Source: Sphingosinicella microcystinivorans
Lineage (GTDB): Bacteria > Pseudomonadota > Alphaproteobacteria > Sphingomonadales > Sphingomonadaceae
Length of the DNA: 64,000 nt
NCBI RefSeq assembly: GCF_003634215.1
Contig: NZ_RBWX01000008.1
Location: 614,047-678,046 of the forward strand
Reading direction: 5' to 3'
Under the pieces are notes generated by a model. It was given only the letters and a program-made list of their open reading frames with translations, was not told where the DNA came from and searched no databases. The first letter of the stretch is position 1. The number at the start of each line of letters is the position of its first letter. Below, in pieces: positions 1 to 8,906 of this stretch. The translations under genes and the position numbers were made by a program.

Positions 1-1037
1 CTGCCATCGGGCAGGAACGCGAGGCCGAGGCTCGCCGTGTGGGGGCCGAGTGCATAGTCGGGCTTGATGGCCTTTGCTACGAGATCGGGGCGTTTCTGTT
101 TTGGGCGGGAGTCTTCGTTCTGGCCGTAGTAGCTGTACGGCCAGCCGTAGAAACCGCCGTCCTTCACGCTCGTCATGTAATCGGGGACGAGATCGCTGCC
201 GAGCGCGTCGCGTTCGTTGACGGCGGTCCACAGCTCTTTCGTAACAGGGTTCCAGTCCATGCCGACGGGATTGCGGAGGCCGCTCGCGAAGATGCGTGAC
301 GTGCCGGTCGCGAGGTCGATCTCGTGGATGGCGGCGCGGCCGTCCTCCACCTCCATGCCGCCTTCCGCGGCATTGGAGACCGACCCGACCGCGACGTAGA
401 GCTTGCTGCCGTCAGGGCTCGCGAGCAGGTTCCGCGTCCAGTGACCGGTGCTCTTGCCCTTGCTCGGCAGGTCGACGAGCTTCGTGCCGGGGCCCGCGAG
501 CGCCGCGGCGCCTTCGGCATAGGGCCAAACCCGGATGTCCGCGTAGTTGCCGACGTAGAAGCGGTCTCCGACGAGCGCCATGCCGAACGGCGAGCCGAGA
601 CCTTCGGCAAGGAACGCGCCGCGCGTATCTACAACACCGTCTCCGTCCGCATCGCGGAGCAATGTGATACGGTCGGCGGACGGTGCGCCTGCGCCCGCTT
701 TCCCCATGATGTAGGCCTCGATACGGCCCATGATGCCCTTCACAGGGCGCGGCGGCTTATTCGATTCTGCCACGAGGATATCCCCGTTCGGCAACCGGTA
801 GAGCCAGCGCGGGTGCGCAAGCCCTTCGGCAAAGGACGTGACGGCGTAACCCTCGGCCGCTACCGGCGCCTCGCCCGCTGACCAGGGCTTCGCGTCCGCG
901 ATGTTGATCGTGGGAATCGGCGTCTCTACGGGCTGTGGAAGCTTCGGATCGGTGCCGGTGCCGTCCTCCACCTTCAGCGTCGCGGTATCGCCGCACGCAG
1001 CGAGCGCGAACAGTGCGGCAACGATGGCTGTCCTCAT
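1..1037 (-). CDS. PQQ-dependent sugar dehydrogenase-like lipoprotein (partial)
   Basis: Reads leftward from an ATG at 1037 and leaves the window without a stop, so the C-terminus is missing (345 codons visible). The N-terminus is a lipoprotein signal with lipobox LAAC (Cys15), so the protein should be anchored on the periplasmic side of a membrane. The body has the beta-propeller character of the glucose/sorbosone dehydrogenase (YliI-like) family: a DADGDGVVD loop near residues 129-137 and the motifs GLRNPVGMDW and DGGFYGWPYSYYG expected around the cofactor pocket. Known members oxidise sugars with pyrroloquinoline quinone; the substrate here cannot be told. It is divergent from hslVU. Confidence 0.8.
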   Translation of the reverse strand, partial: MRTAIVAALFALAACGDTATLKVEDGTGTDPKLPQPVETPIPTINIADAKPWSAGEAPVAAEGYAVTSFAEGLAHPRWLYRLPNGDILVAESNKPPRPVKGIMGRIEAYIMGKAGAGAPSADRITLLRDADGDGVVDTRGAFLAEGLGSPFGMALVGDRFYVGNYADIRVWPYAEGAAALAGPGTKLVDLPSKGKSTGHWTRNLLASPDGSKLYVAVGSVSNAAEGGMEVEDGRAAIHEIDLATGTSRIFASGLRNPVGMDWNPVTKELWTAVNERDALGSDLVPDYMTSVKDGGFYGWPYSYYGQNEDSRPKQKRPDLVAKAIKPDYALGPHTASLGLAFLPDG

Positions 1038-1058
1038 GACGGTCTCCGAGCGGCGGAA

Positions 1059-1085
1059 TTGAAGCACGATTTTCGCTTCCTATAT
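1059..1085 (+). promoter_or_regulatory. possible heat-shock (RpoH-type) promoter of hslVU
   Basis: TTGAAG, then 14 bases, then CCTATAT, resembling the CTTGAA / CCYTAT boxes of alphaproteobacterial RpoH promoters, placed about 45 bases before the hslV start. hslVU is a classical RpoH-regulated operon. The match is by eye only. Confidence 0.35.
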
Positions 1086-1130
1086 CAGCGGACGAACAGT
1101 CTCACATCCTGACGAAAGACACTTTCCAAC

Positions 1131-1682
1131 ATGGCTGAACAGGTAATGCACGGCACAACCATCCTCGCCGTGCGCAAGGCGGGCAAGGTGGTGATCGCGG
1201 GCGACGGGCAGGTCAGCCTCGGCAACACCGTGATGAAAGGCGACGCGAAGAAAGTGCGCCGCCTTGGCGACGGCAGCGTGATCGGCGGCTTCGCCGGCGC
1301 GACCGCCGATGCCTTTACGCTCTTCGAGCGGCTGGAGGCGAAGCTCGAGCGCTTCCCGGGCCAGCTGAAGCGCGCGGCGGTGGAACTCGCCAAGGACTGG
1401 CGCACCGACCGCTACCTCCGCCGGCTGGAGGCAATGATGATCGTCGCCGACCGCGAGGTGACGCTGGTGCTGACCGGTACGGGCGACGTGCTGGAGCCCG
1501 AGCACCAAGTGACCGCGATCGGATCGGGCGGCAATTACGCGCTTTCCGCCGCGCGCGCGCTTATCGACGTGGACGGGCTTTCGGCGGACGACGTGGCGAA
1601 CAAGGCCATGGCGATCGCCGCAGACATCTGCGTCTTCACCAATAACAATCTCACTATCGAAACGCTGGAGGCGGCCCAATGA
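1131..1682 (+). CDS. hslV: ATP-dependent protease proteolytic subunit HslV
   Basis: Peptidase chamber of the cytoplasmic HslUV (ClpQY) protease, a proteasome-like N-terminal threonine hydrolase that degrades misfolded and regulatory proteins after stress. The sequence has the conserved opening [10 protein letters not shown], in which the first Thr (residue 9) becomes the nucleophile after removal of a short propeptide, followed by GDGQVSLG and the [18 protein letters not shown] segment typical of the family. At 183 residues it has the usual length. It overlaps hslU by four bases (ATGA), so the two subunits are translationally coupled. Confidence 0.97.
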   Translation: MAEQVMHGTTILAVRKAGKVVIAGDGQVSLGNTVMKGDAKKVRRLGDGSVIGGFAGATADAFTLFERLEAKLERFPGQLKRAAVELAKDWRTDRYLRRLEAMMIVADREVTLVLTGTGDVLEPEHQVTAIGSGGNYALSAARALIDVDGLSADDVANKAMAIAADICVFTNNNLTIETLEAAQ

Positions 1683-3010
1683 ACGTCGAAGCTCCCATCA
1701 AGCCCGCCGAAGCTATTTCGGCGCTGACGCCCAAGGCCGTCGTCGCGGCGCTCGACCGCTATATCGTCGGCCAGAACGACGCGAAGCGGGCCGTTGCCGT
1801 CGCCCTCCGCAATCGCTGGCGGCGGCAGCAGCTGCCCGAAGATATGCGCGACGAGGTGAATCCCAAGAACATCCTGATGATCGGGCCGACGGGCTGCGGC
1901 AAGACCGAGATCAGCCGCCGCCTCGCGAAGCTCGCCGAGGCGCCGTTCCTGAAGGTGGAAGCCACCAAGTTCACCGAGGTCGGCTATGTCGGCCGCGATG
2001 TCGAACAGATCATCCGCGATCTGGTGGAGGAAGCCATACGGCTCGTCCGCGAGCAGAAGCGCAAGGGGGTGCGAGAGCAGGCCGAACACGCCGCTGAAGC
2101 GCGCGTGCTCGATGCGCTCGTCGGCAAGGATGCAAGCGGCGCGACGCGCGACCGCTTCCGCGAAAAGCTGCTCGCTGGCGAGCTGTCCGACAAGGAAATC
2201 GAGATCGAGGTCGACGAGGCGCCGCAGATGCCCTTCGAGATTCCGGGCATGACCGGACAGGTCGGCATGATCGATCTTGGCGGCATGTTCGGCAAGCTCG
2301 GCGGCCAGCGCACCAAGAAGCGGAAGCTGAAAGTACGGCAGGCGTGGGAAGCGCTGGTCAACGAGGAATCAGACAAGCGGCTCGACCAGGAAGAGGTGAA
2401 CCGCGAGGCGATCCAGTCTGCCGAGCAGAACGGCATCGTGTTTCTCGACGAGATCGACAAGATCGCGGTGTCCGACGTGCGCGGCGGTTCCGTTTCCCGC
2501 GAGGGCGTGCAGCGCGACCTGCTGCCGCTGATCGAAGGAACGACAGTGGCGACCAAGTACGGCCCGGTGAAGACGGATCATATCCTCTTCATCGCTTCGG
2601 GTGCATTCCATGTCGCCAAGCCTTCAGACCTGCTGCCGGAACTGCAGGGCCGCCTGCCGATCCGGGTGGAGCTGAAAGGCCTGACGGAAGCGGATTTCCG
2701 CCGCATCCTGACGGACACCGAAGTTTCACTTGTGAAGCAGTACGCGGCGCTGATCGGCACCGAGGGCGTGAACCTCGACTTCACCGACGACGCCATCGAT
2801 GCCATTGCGCGGATCGCGGCTCAGGTGAATGACCGCGTCGAGAACATCGGCGCGCGGCGGCTGCAGACGGTGCTCGAAAAGCTGCTCGAAGAGATCAGTT
2901 TCGATGCCTCCGAGCGCGGCGGCTCGGCGGTGAAGATCGACGCGGCTTATGTGGACGCGCAGCTTTCCGACATCGCGCGCGACAACGACCTGTCGAAGTA
3001 TATCTTGTAG
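1679..3010 (+). CDS. hslU: ATP-dependent protease ATPase subunit HslU
   Basis: AAA+ unfoldase partner of HslV; it recognises, unfolds and threads substrates into the HslV chamber. Visible features in order: N-terminal AAA+ segment with [10 protein letters not shown]; Walker A GPTGCGKT at residues 69-76; pore-loop GYVG at about 102-105; the inserted I-domain (roughly 110-240, charged and less conserved); Walker B IVFLDEID at about 253-260; and the C-terminal tail ending KYIL, which in the family docks into HslV. The 443-residue length is normal. It is the second gene of the hslVU operon and ends just before a hairpin shared with the convergent gene. Confidence 0.97.
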   Translation: MNVEAPIKPAEAISALTPKAVVAALDRYIVGQNDAKRAVAVALRNRWRRQQLPEDMRDEVNPKNILMIGPTGCGKTEISRRLAKLAEAPFLKVEATKFTEVGYVGRDVEQIIRDLVEEAIRLVREQKRKGVREQAEHAAEARVLDALVGKDASGATRDRFREKLLAGELSDKEIEIEVDEAPQMPFEIPGMTGQVGMIDLGGMFGKLGGQRTKKRKLKVRQAWEALVNEESDKRLDQEEVNREAIQSAEQNGIVFLDEIDKIAVSDVRGGSVSREGVQRDLLPLIEGTTVATKYGPVKTDHILFIASGAFHVAKPSDLLPELQGRLPIRVELKGLTEADFRRILTDTEVSLVKQYAALIGTEGVNLDFTDDAIDAIARIAAQVNDRVENIGARRLQTVLEKLLEEISFDASERGGSAVKIDAAYVDAQLSDIARDNDLSKYIL

Positions 3011-3014
3011 ACGC

Positions 3015-3041
3015 TCACCCGCAGGAAACGCGGGTGATGTT
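3015..3041. terminator. bidirectional hairpin between convergent genes
   Basis: Perfect 8-base inverted repeat TCACCCGC / GCGGGTGA with a 7-base loop, followed on the plus strand by TGTTT. It starts at the stop codon of the leftward methyltransferase gene and lies just after hslU, so it could end transcription from both sides. Confidence 0.55.
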
Positions 3042-4001
3042 TCCACCTTCGTCGGTGGCGATGGTCAGCCGGTCCGGCCGGAAGTCCATCGTCACCGCGC
3101 CGTTCGGCGGCACGACGCGCGTGGTGCGGGCGCCGGTCGCCTGCTTCATCTTGCCGACCGTGGCTTCGTCGGCGGGTTGGCCGATGAAGCTTTGCGCCTT
3201 GTCCACATCGCAGACCATCGCGAGATCATCCTTAGGGGCGCCGTCCGGCTTCACGAACTTGTAGACGACCCGGTCCGTCTTGCCGCGCACGGCGGGATCG
3301 AAAACCGACTTCGCAAGGTCGTCGCCAGGAGTGCGGAGCACATCCGATTCGCCTTCGAAGGCAAAGCCGGCGCGCTCGAAATCGGCGCGGATCACGGCGG
3401 GGTCGATGCGGTGCGTCTTGTCGACCTCCGCGCGGGTATCCACGCCTGCCGGGCCGACATGATCGATGACCCCGACAACGCCGCCCGGCTTCATCGCGCT
3501 GTAGAGCTTCGCGAGAACGTCCGCCGGCTCCGCACGCGGGAAGTCGTATTCGGCGCTTTCCCAATAGGTATCGTGATAGACGAGATGCAGCAGCGCGAAA
3601 TCGAAGCTGGTCGGCGCAAGCGCGAGGTTGGGCAACGGCACGGCGAACGCCGAGGCGTTCTTCGCGCGGGCGCGAAGGTCCGTCCACGCCGCCTTTGACT
3701 TGTCGTTGGAGACGAGGCGGGGCGGGTTCCATGCCACGACCGCGCCCTTCGGGCCGACGGCACGCGCCATGATTTCGGTATAATAACCGTTCCCTGCGAG
3801 AAAATCGAAGACGCGGTCACCACGTTCGAGGCCGAGGAACTTCAGGACTTCGGCAGGTTTTCGGCTTTCGTCGAGCTTCATTTCGTCGGCCGGACGGTCC
3901 TTGGCCGCAACCGCGGCGGTGATCGCGGCGGGCGCAGCCTGCACGGGCAGCGCGGGCATGAGCAGCGCGGCGGCAAGCAGCACGAGCGTTTTCGATTTCA
4001 T
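3015..4001 (-). CDS. secreted class I methyltransferase-like protein
   Basis: The chosen start (MKSKTLVLLAAALL, ATG at 4001) has a good AGGGGAG ribosome site eight bases upstream; a longer in-frame start 33 bases earlier lacks one. Residues 1-22 form a cleavable signal peptide (AxA before Ala-Pro), so the protein should be exported. A Rossmann-type SAM-binding stretch VFDFLAGNGYY is near residues 64-74, and LLHLVYHDTYW plus the DHVGPAG segment match the family of predicted methyltransferases with signal peptides (COG4798). The substrate is unknown, and a periplasmic SAM-dependent enzyme is unusual enough that a non-catalytic role is possible. It is convergent with hslU. Confidence 0.75.
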   Translation of the reverse strand: MKSKTLVLLAAALLMPALPVQAAPAAITAAVAAKDRPADEMKLDESRKPAEVLKFLGLERGDRVFDFLAGNGYYTEIMARAVGPKGAVVAWNPPRLVSNDKSKAAWTDLRARAKNASAFAVPLPNLALAPTSFDFALLHLVYHDTYWESAEYDFPRAEPADVLAKLYSAMKPGGVVGVIDHVGPAGVDTRAEVDKTHRIDPAVIRADFERAGFAFEGESDVLRTPGDDLAKSVFDPAVRGKTDRVVYKFVKPDGAPKDDLAMVCDVDKAQSFIGQPADEATVGKMKQATGARTTRVVPPNGAVTMDFRPDRLTIATDEGGNITRVSCG

Positions 4002-4059
4002 GGATGATCTCCCCTGAGTCCCGAGACCGATCATGCCACCGGGGGAGAAGACCGTACAG

Positions 4060-4590
4060 CTACCGCTTGCGCCGCAGGATCACGTACCACGCACCGCTGC
4101 CGCCGTGGCGCGGATGGGCCGGGCGGATCGCAGCGATGAAGGGGCGGAGCGCCGGAGTCGCGGCCCAGCGGGAGAAATTGGCGGCGATGACACCGCGCGG
4201 CCGCCCATCCTCCCCGGCGGGCCGGGTCTTGCCGGTAATGACGAGCAGCGTTCGCACATCGTCGCGCCATGCGCGTTCCAGCGCGCCTGCGAGCGCATTG
4301 TAGGCCTCGTCCTGCGTGTGGCCGTGAAGATCGACGGTGCGCTCGGCCTCGATGCTGCCTTTGCGGATGCGGCGATCCCAGCCGCCGTCGAGCGAGGCAG
4401 CCTCGGGCGCGGCAGCAGCACGCTCCCGGGACATATCGGGTGCCTCGACCCGCTGCGGTCGGACATTGACGCGCGGACGCGGCACCTCCGGCGGCGGCGC
4501 GGCGCGCGATTTGAGCGGACGGACGGAGGACGTAACCTTCGCCCAGAGCGCGGTTTCAGCCTCTGAAGGCGGTTCAGGCCGCCGGGCCAC
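4060..4590 (-). CDS. Smr-domain protein
   Basis: A 176-residue protein with a C-terminal Smr (MutS2-related) domain: TVDLHGHTQDEAYNAL near residue 85-100, LLVITGKTRP and the final HGGSGAWYVILRRKR, where DLHG and G-G-x-G are the family signature of a DNA/RNA nicking fold. The N-terminal half is Pro/Arg/Glu-rich and probably disordered. The GTG start at 4590 overlaps the end of mltA by 17 bases; a GTG opening VARRPEP matches the usual start of this family better than the upstream ATG, which lies inside the mltA frame. Likely co-transcribed with mltA. The cellular role of stand-alone Smr proteins is not settled. Confidence 0.85.
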   Translation of the reverse strand: MARRPEPPSEAETALWAKVTSSVRPLKSRAAPPPEVPRPRVNVRPQRVEAPDMSRERAAAAPEAASLDGGWDRRIRKGSIEAERTVDLHGHTQDEAYNALAGALERAWRDDVRTLLVITGKTRPAGEDGRPRGVIAANFSRWAATPALRPFIAAIRPAHPRHGGSGAWYVILRRKR

Positions 4591-5797
4591 GAAGAAGCCG
4601 CGCCGCTGCCGCCTTCGGCAGCAGGATGAAAGCGGCGCCTTCGCTTGAAAGGCCGCCCGCGATGGTGCGTGCACGCTCGCCCGCACCCCAGAACAGATCG
4701 AAACGATTCGCGCCCTTGATGGCGCCGCCGGTATCCTGCGCCACCATCAGCGCCGCGAACGGCTTCATGCTGCGATCCACATCGGTGTAGCGCGTGGAAA
4801 GCCAGACGGGCGCACCCAGCGGCACGAACATCGGATCGGCGGCAAGGCTGCGTTCGGGCGTGACCGGCGCGCCCATCGCGCCGAGCGGGCCTTCGCCGGT
4901 GAGTTCCTTGAAGAAGATGTAGCTCTTGTTCTCGTGCATGATCTTGCGGCCATCCTCGGGGTTGGCGCGCAGCCAGCGCATGATGCCCTGCATCGAGGCC
5001 TCGCCGGGGGCGAGTACGTTCATCTCCCTGAGACGGCGCCCGATGCCGACGTATTCGCGGCCGTTCTGCCCTGCATAGCCGATGCGCATGACGCTGCCGT
5101 CGGGCAGGCGCAGGCGGCCGGAGCCCTGGATCTGCAGGAAGAAGAACTCCACCTCGTCCGCCGCCCACGCGATTTCGAGATTGCGATCGAACAGCGCGCC
5201 GTTGTCGATATCCTCGCGCGTCCAATAGAGTTGGTAGGCCCCGGTTTCGTCGATGCGACCGCTGGCCTTTTTCGTCTGACCCGGATTCGCCGGATCGGGC
5301 TGATCAACGCGCACCAGATCATCGGGAAGCCCGTAGATCGGCACCAGATAGCCGGGACCGCGTGTGCGCGAGCCCGCAATTTCCGGCTCGTAATAGCCGG
5401 TGACGAACGCCGCGCCGGTGCCGACCCGCACGGGCGTGAAATTCAGCTCGAAGAAGACGCGCGGATCGGTCGCGGCGGGCACGAGGTTGCAGGCCGTTTC
5501 CCAATCCGACGCGATCGTGAGGCCGCTGACGTCCGTGCGGCGGGTTACGGCGCGGCAGGATTTGCGGAAGGCGGCGAGGGTGGCGGCGAAATCGTTGGTT
5601 TCCCAGCCCGGAATGTCCGCGAAGGTGGCCGGCGCGGCGCCGAGCGCGGCGGCTGTCGCAGGCCCGGCGGGTACGGCGGGCTTCGGCGCAGGCTCGGCGC
5701 CCGGCGAAACCGGTCCCGTGGGCGTGGCGACGGGGCGCGGCGACGCGCACGCGGCAATCGCGAGCAGCAGCAAAACGGGGAAAAAGCGATGACGCAC
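4574..5797 (-). CDS. mltA: membrane-bound lytic murein transglycosylase A
   Basis: Lytic transglycosylase that cleaves the MurNAc-GlcNAc bond of peptidoglycan with formation of 1,6-anhydroMurNAc. The sequence opens with a lipoprotein signal (LLAIAAC, Cys17), then the MltA domain (TGYYEPEIAGSRT near 133-145) and the C-terminal 3D domain with AQDTGGAIKG (about 354-363) and FDLFWG, which carries the catalytic aspartates. I chose GTG 5797 because GGTGGAG sits six bases before it; TTG and GTG codons 12-15 bases upstream are alternative starts. Gene order timA-mltA-smr on this strand suggests one envelope-related operon. Confidence 0.93.
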   Translation of the reverse strand: MRHRFFPVLLLLAIAACASPRPVATPTGPVSPGAEPAPKPAVPAGPATAAALGAAPATFADIPGWETNDFAATLAAFRKSCRAVTRRTDVSGLTIASDWETACNLVPAATDPRVFFELNFTPVRVGTGAAFVTGYYEPEIAGSRTRGPGYLVPIYGLPDDLVRVDQPDPANPGQTKKASGRIDETGAYQLYWTREDIDNGALFDRNLEIAWAADEVEFFFLQIQGSGRLRLPDGSVMRIGYAGQNGREYVGIGRRLREMNVLAPGEASMQGIMRWLRANPEDGRKIMHENKSYIFFKELTGEGPLGAMGAPVTPERSLAADPMFVPLGAPVWLSTRYTDVDRSMKPFAALMVAQDTGGAIKGANRFDLFWGAGERARTIAGGLSSEGAAFILLPKAAAARLLRGPAA

Positions 5798-5884
5798 GCG
5801 GAACTCCACCAATCCTTGATCGTGCGCAGCGCTAGCGGATTTCAGCCCCGGCTGGAATCCGCATTCGTCGAAACGACGCGCGAA

Positions 5885-6559
5885 TCAGGCGTCTTCGTCG
5901 GTGTCGATCAGCAGCCAGTTCGGATCGGCAGCGCCGGTGTGGCGGCTGAACGTCCAGATGTCGTGCGACTGCACCGCGTCCGACAGTGAACCGCTGACGA
6001 CATTTCCGGCCTTGTCGCGCGTGACGGCGACAAGATCGGCATCGAAGCGCAGCGACACTTCGGCCATCGCACCGCGAAGCTGCGCAGCGACGATTTCGAC
6101 CTTTTCAAGCGATACGAGCCGGTTTTCGAGCGTCAGCCCCTCTGCCTTGCGCGCGGCGATCGCTTCGGCGAACTGATCGGCGATCTCGTCAGATACGAGA
6201 TCGCGCAGCGCCTCGGCATCACCCTTCCAGAAGGCTTCGAGCACCATGCGATAGGCCGCCTTGGCACCTTCGGTGAAACGCGCCGGATCGAACGTCGGGT
6301 CGGCAGCGGCGATCGCGGTAAGCGATTCCTTCAGCGCGGGCGACATGTCGGCGGGAAGTTCAAGCGGTGCGGCGGGCGGCAGATCGTAGCTGCCGGCACG
6401 CGGCGGCGTTTGCTGCTCTGCAGGTGTACGGCGGACGATTTCGCCCGCAGGCTCTTCATGCCCGGTGCGGCGTCCAAGAACGCTGACCAGCCGAAGGGCG
6501 ATGAACCCCGCGAGCATCGCCAGAACGACGATCTCGATCAGTCCGCTGCTGTCGCCCAT
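5885..6559 (-). CDS. Tim44/TimA-family putative adaptor protein
   Basis: A 224-residue protein with one N-terminal membrane segment (about residues 8-26), a short polar linker and a Tim44-like domain (FDPARFTEGAKAAYRMVLEA, then ALRDLVSDEIADQF and the VSLRFDADLV beta-strand). Alphaproteobacterial homologues are thought to be ancestral relatives of the mitochondrial import factor Tim44 and sit at the inner membrane. The neighbourhood (mltA downstream, secB divergent upstream) is a frequent arrangement in sphingomonads and hints at a role in envelope or export processes, but no direct function is demonstrated. Confidence 0.88.
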   Translation of the reverse strand: MGDSSGLIEIVVLAMLAGFIALRLVSVLGRRTGHEEPAGEIVRRTPAEQQTPPRAGSYDLPPAAPLELPADMSPALKESLTAIAAADPTFDPARFTEGAKAAYRMVLEAFWKGDAEALRDLVSDEIADQFAEAIAARKAEGLTLENRLVSLEKVEIVAAQLRGAMAEVSLRFDADLVAVTRDKAGNVVSGSLSDAVQSHDIWTFSRHTGAADPNWLLIDTDEDA

Positions 6560-6626
6560 AATTCTACCTTCAAGCGTCCCTTCAAACGCGTTTGCTTAAC
6601 AGCGCCGCGCCGCACAGTCCACGCAG

Positions 6627-6647
6627 CTTAACCTGTTTTGGGTTAAG
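6627..6647. promoter_or_regulatory. inverted repeat upstream of secB
   Basis: Perfect 7-base arms CTTAACC / GGTTAAG around a 7-base spacer, in the 196-base region between the divergent timA and secB genes. It looks like an operator for a dimeric regulator; which one is unknown. Confidence 0.3.
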
Positions 6648-6755
6648 ATAGGCTATTCCAAGCCGCATACAAGGAACAGCGCTGCCTTGCGCCGGTTCCA
6701 TGCGCCTGCTAGCGAGCGCGCCGTATTCCTGTCCAACAGAATTGAGATCTGCATC

Positions 6756-7286
6756 ATGGCCGAGAACGAAACGGGCGACGAAGGCTACATCAACGGCAAC
6801 GGCAACGGCGGCGAAGCCGCGGCGGAAGCCCTGCCGCAGGTGAGCATTCTGGCGCAGTACGTGAAGGACCTGTCGTTCGAGAATCCCGGCGCGCCGGGAT
6901 CGCTGCAGCAAGGCGCTGGCCAGCCGAAGATCGAGATCAACGTGAACGTCGGCGTCCGCCAGCAGGGCGACAACGTCTATGAGGTGGAGCTGAAGCTTTC
7001 CGCGAACGCCACGTTCGAGACCGGCAAGACCGCGTTCATCACCGAGCTGCTCTATGGTGGCCTCTTCGGACTGCAGAACGTGCCGGAGGAGCACCTTGAG
7101 CTGTTCCTCGTCGTCGAAGCGCCGCGCCAGCTGTTCCCGTTCGCCCGCCGCATCTTCGCGGACGCGACGCGCGACGGCGGTTTCCCGCCGCTGATGCTCG
7201 ACCCGATCGACTTCGCCCAGCTTTATTTCGCCCGCCAGCAGCAGGCGGAGCAGGCAGGCCAGTCGGGCGAGATCGGACACGCCTGA
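6756..7286 (+). CDS. secB: protein-export chaperone SecB
   Basis: Cytoplasmic tetrameric chaperone that keeps preproteins unfolded and hands them to SecA. The conserved core is evident: VSILAQYVKDLSFENPGAP, the INVNVGVRQQGDNVYEVEL strand region, then KTAFITELLYGGLFGL and the VEAPRQLFPFARRIFADATRDGGFPPLMLDPIDFAQLY tract is split across the C-terminal helix region. I start at MAENETGD, as the upstream extension has no family counterpart. The N-terminal 25 residues are acidic and Gly/Asn-rich, and the C-terminal tail is Gln/Glu-rich, as in other alphaproteobacteria. It is followed 22 bases later by murJ. Confidence 0.95.
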   Translation: MAENETGDEGYINGNGNGGEAAAEALPQVSILAQYVKDLSFENPGAPGSLQQGAGQPKIEINVNVGVRQQGDNVYEVELKLSANATFETGKTAFITELLYGGLFGLQNVPEEHLELFLVVEAPRQLFPFARRIFADATRDGGFPPLMLDPIDFAQLYFARQQQAEQAGQSGEIGHA

Positions 7287-7308
7287 GGCCAGGCAGGAGA
7301 ACGCCACC

Positions 7309-8871
7309 ATGTCGCTCGTCAAGAGCGTCGGCGTCATCGGAGGGCTGACCCTCGTCAGCCGCGTGTTCGGCTTTGCCCGCGACATGCTGCTCTCCCGCCT
7401 GCTTGGTGCAGGTGCGGGCGCGGACGCCTTCTTCGTGGCGTTCAAGCTGCCCAACATTTTCCGGCGCCTGTTCGCAGAAGGCGCGTTCAGCGCCGCCTAT
7501 GTGCCGATGTTCAGCAAGGAACTGCACGGGCCGGGCGGATTGAAGGCGGCCGAACGCTTTTCGGCGAACGTACTCTCCGTGTTTCTGCCCGTGCTGCTGC
7601 TCTTCACGGCGCTGTTCGAGATTTTCATGCCCGGCGTCGTCTGGCTGATGGCGAGCGCCTACAAGGAGGTGCCGGGCAAGTTCGAGCTGACGGTCGAGCT
7701 GACGCGAATCGCCTTTCCCTACCTTCTGCTCATCAGCCTCGTGTCGTTGCTGTCGGGCGTTCTCAATTCGATGTCGAAGTTCGCCGCGGCCGCCGCCGCG
7801 CCGATTCTGCTCAACATCTGCCTGATCGCCGGCGTGCTGTTCTTCGGCAGCACGACGGGCGACAACGCGGAAACCGCGCGGGCGCTCGCCGTGTCCGTAA
7901 CGGTGGCGGGCATCGTGCAGTTCTTATGGCTGCTGTGGGCGGTGCGCCGCGCGGGGCTGACGCTGCGCCTCCGCTGGCCGCGACTCGACCCCAAGGTGAA
8001 GGAACTCGGTCGCATCATCGTGCCCGCCACATTCGGCGCGGGCATCTACCAGCTCTCGCAGCTGATCGACACGTTCTTCGCGACGCGCCTGGAAGAGGGC
8101 GCGATGAGCTTCCTGAATTATGCGGATCGGCTGAACCAGCTGCCGCTCGGCGTCGTCGGCATCGCGCTCGGCACGGCCATCCTGCCCGCGCTCAGCCGGC
8201 TGATTGCGCGCGCGGACGCGGAAGGCGCGCAGAAGCTGCAGGGCACGGCGGTAGAGCTTTCGATGCTGCTGACGCTGCCCGCCGCCGTGGCGCTCGGTGT
8301 CGCGGCGCATCCGATTGTCGAAGCCATCTTCCTTGGCGGGCGATTCACGGCGGAGCATGTTTCGGTCACGTCGGGCGTGCTCATCGCGCTCGTCGCCGGG
8401 CTTCCCGCCTACGTGCTCATCAAGGTGCTGACGCCGGGCTTCTTCGCGCGCGGCGACACGAAGACGCCTGTGAAAACGGCCGCAGCCGCGCTCACCTTCA
8501 ACGTCGCCGTCATCCTCCTCGTCATCGACCGCTTCGGCATCGTGGGGCTTGCCGCCGCGACCGCGGTTTCGAGCTGGTTCAACTGCGCGCTGCTCTACAC
8601 GATCCTGCACCGGCGCGGGCACTTCACGCTGACCGGCGCCGTGATCCTGCGCATCGGCAAACAGTTCGTCGCCGCGCTCGTGATGGCGGCCGGGCTCTGG
8701 TGGGTGACGACCACGCTCGGTGATGCCTTCACCGGCGGGGCTCTGGCGCGCGCGGGCGCGCTCACGGCGGTCGTTCTGACCGGGGCCGGGCTCTATTTCG
8801 GGACGCTCTGGGCGATCGGCGGCTTTCACCACGAACACATCGCCAAGCTGAAACGCGGCAACGGCGCTTGA
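7309..8871 (+). CDS. murJ: lipid II flippase MurJ
   Basis: Polytopic inner-membrane protein (520 residues, about 14 hydrophobic segments) of the MOP superfamily that flips the peptidoglycan precursor lipid II to the periplasm. Family marks: SRVFGFARDMLLSRLLGAG at the first helix, NIFRRLFAEGAFSAAYVP in the second region, and the conserved NYADRLNQLPLGVVGIALG segment near the middle. It follows secB closely and precedes trpS on the same strand, in an order commonly seen in the group. Confidence 0.96.
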   Translation: MSLVKSVGVIGGLTLVSRVFGFARDMLLSRLLGAGAGADAFFVAFKLPNIFRRLFAEGAFSAAYVPMFSKELHGPGGLKAAERFSANVLSVFLPVLLLFTALFEIFMPGVVWLMASAYKEVPGKFELTVELTRIAFPYLLLISLVSLLSGVLNSMSKFAAAAAAPILLNICLIAGVLFFGSTTGDNAETARALAVSVTVAGIVQFLWLLWAVRRAGLTLRLRWPRLDPKVKELGRIIVPATFGAGIYQLSQLIDTFFATRLEEGAMSFLNYADRLNQLPLGVVGIALGTAILPALSRLIARADAEGAQKLQGTAVELSMLLTLPAAVALGVAAHPIVEAIFLGGRFTAEHVSVTSGVLIALVAGLPAYVLIKVLTPGFFARGDTKTPVKTAAAALTFNVAVILLVIDRFGIVGLAAATAVSSWFNCALLYTILHRRGHFTLTGAVILRIGKQFVAALVMAAGLWWVTTTLGDAFTGGALARAGALTAVVLTGAGLYFGTLWAIGGFHHEHIAKLKRGNGA

Positions 8872-8906
8872 CCAGTAGCCCGCGCGGGGCCTAACGGCGG
8901 CGCGCT

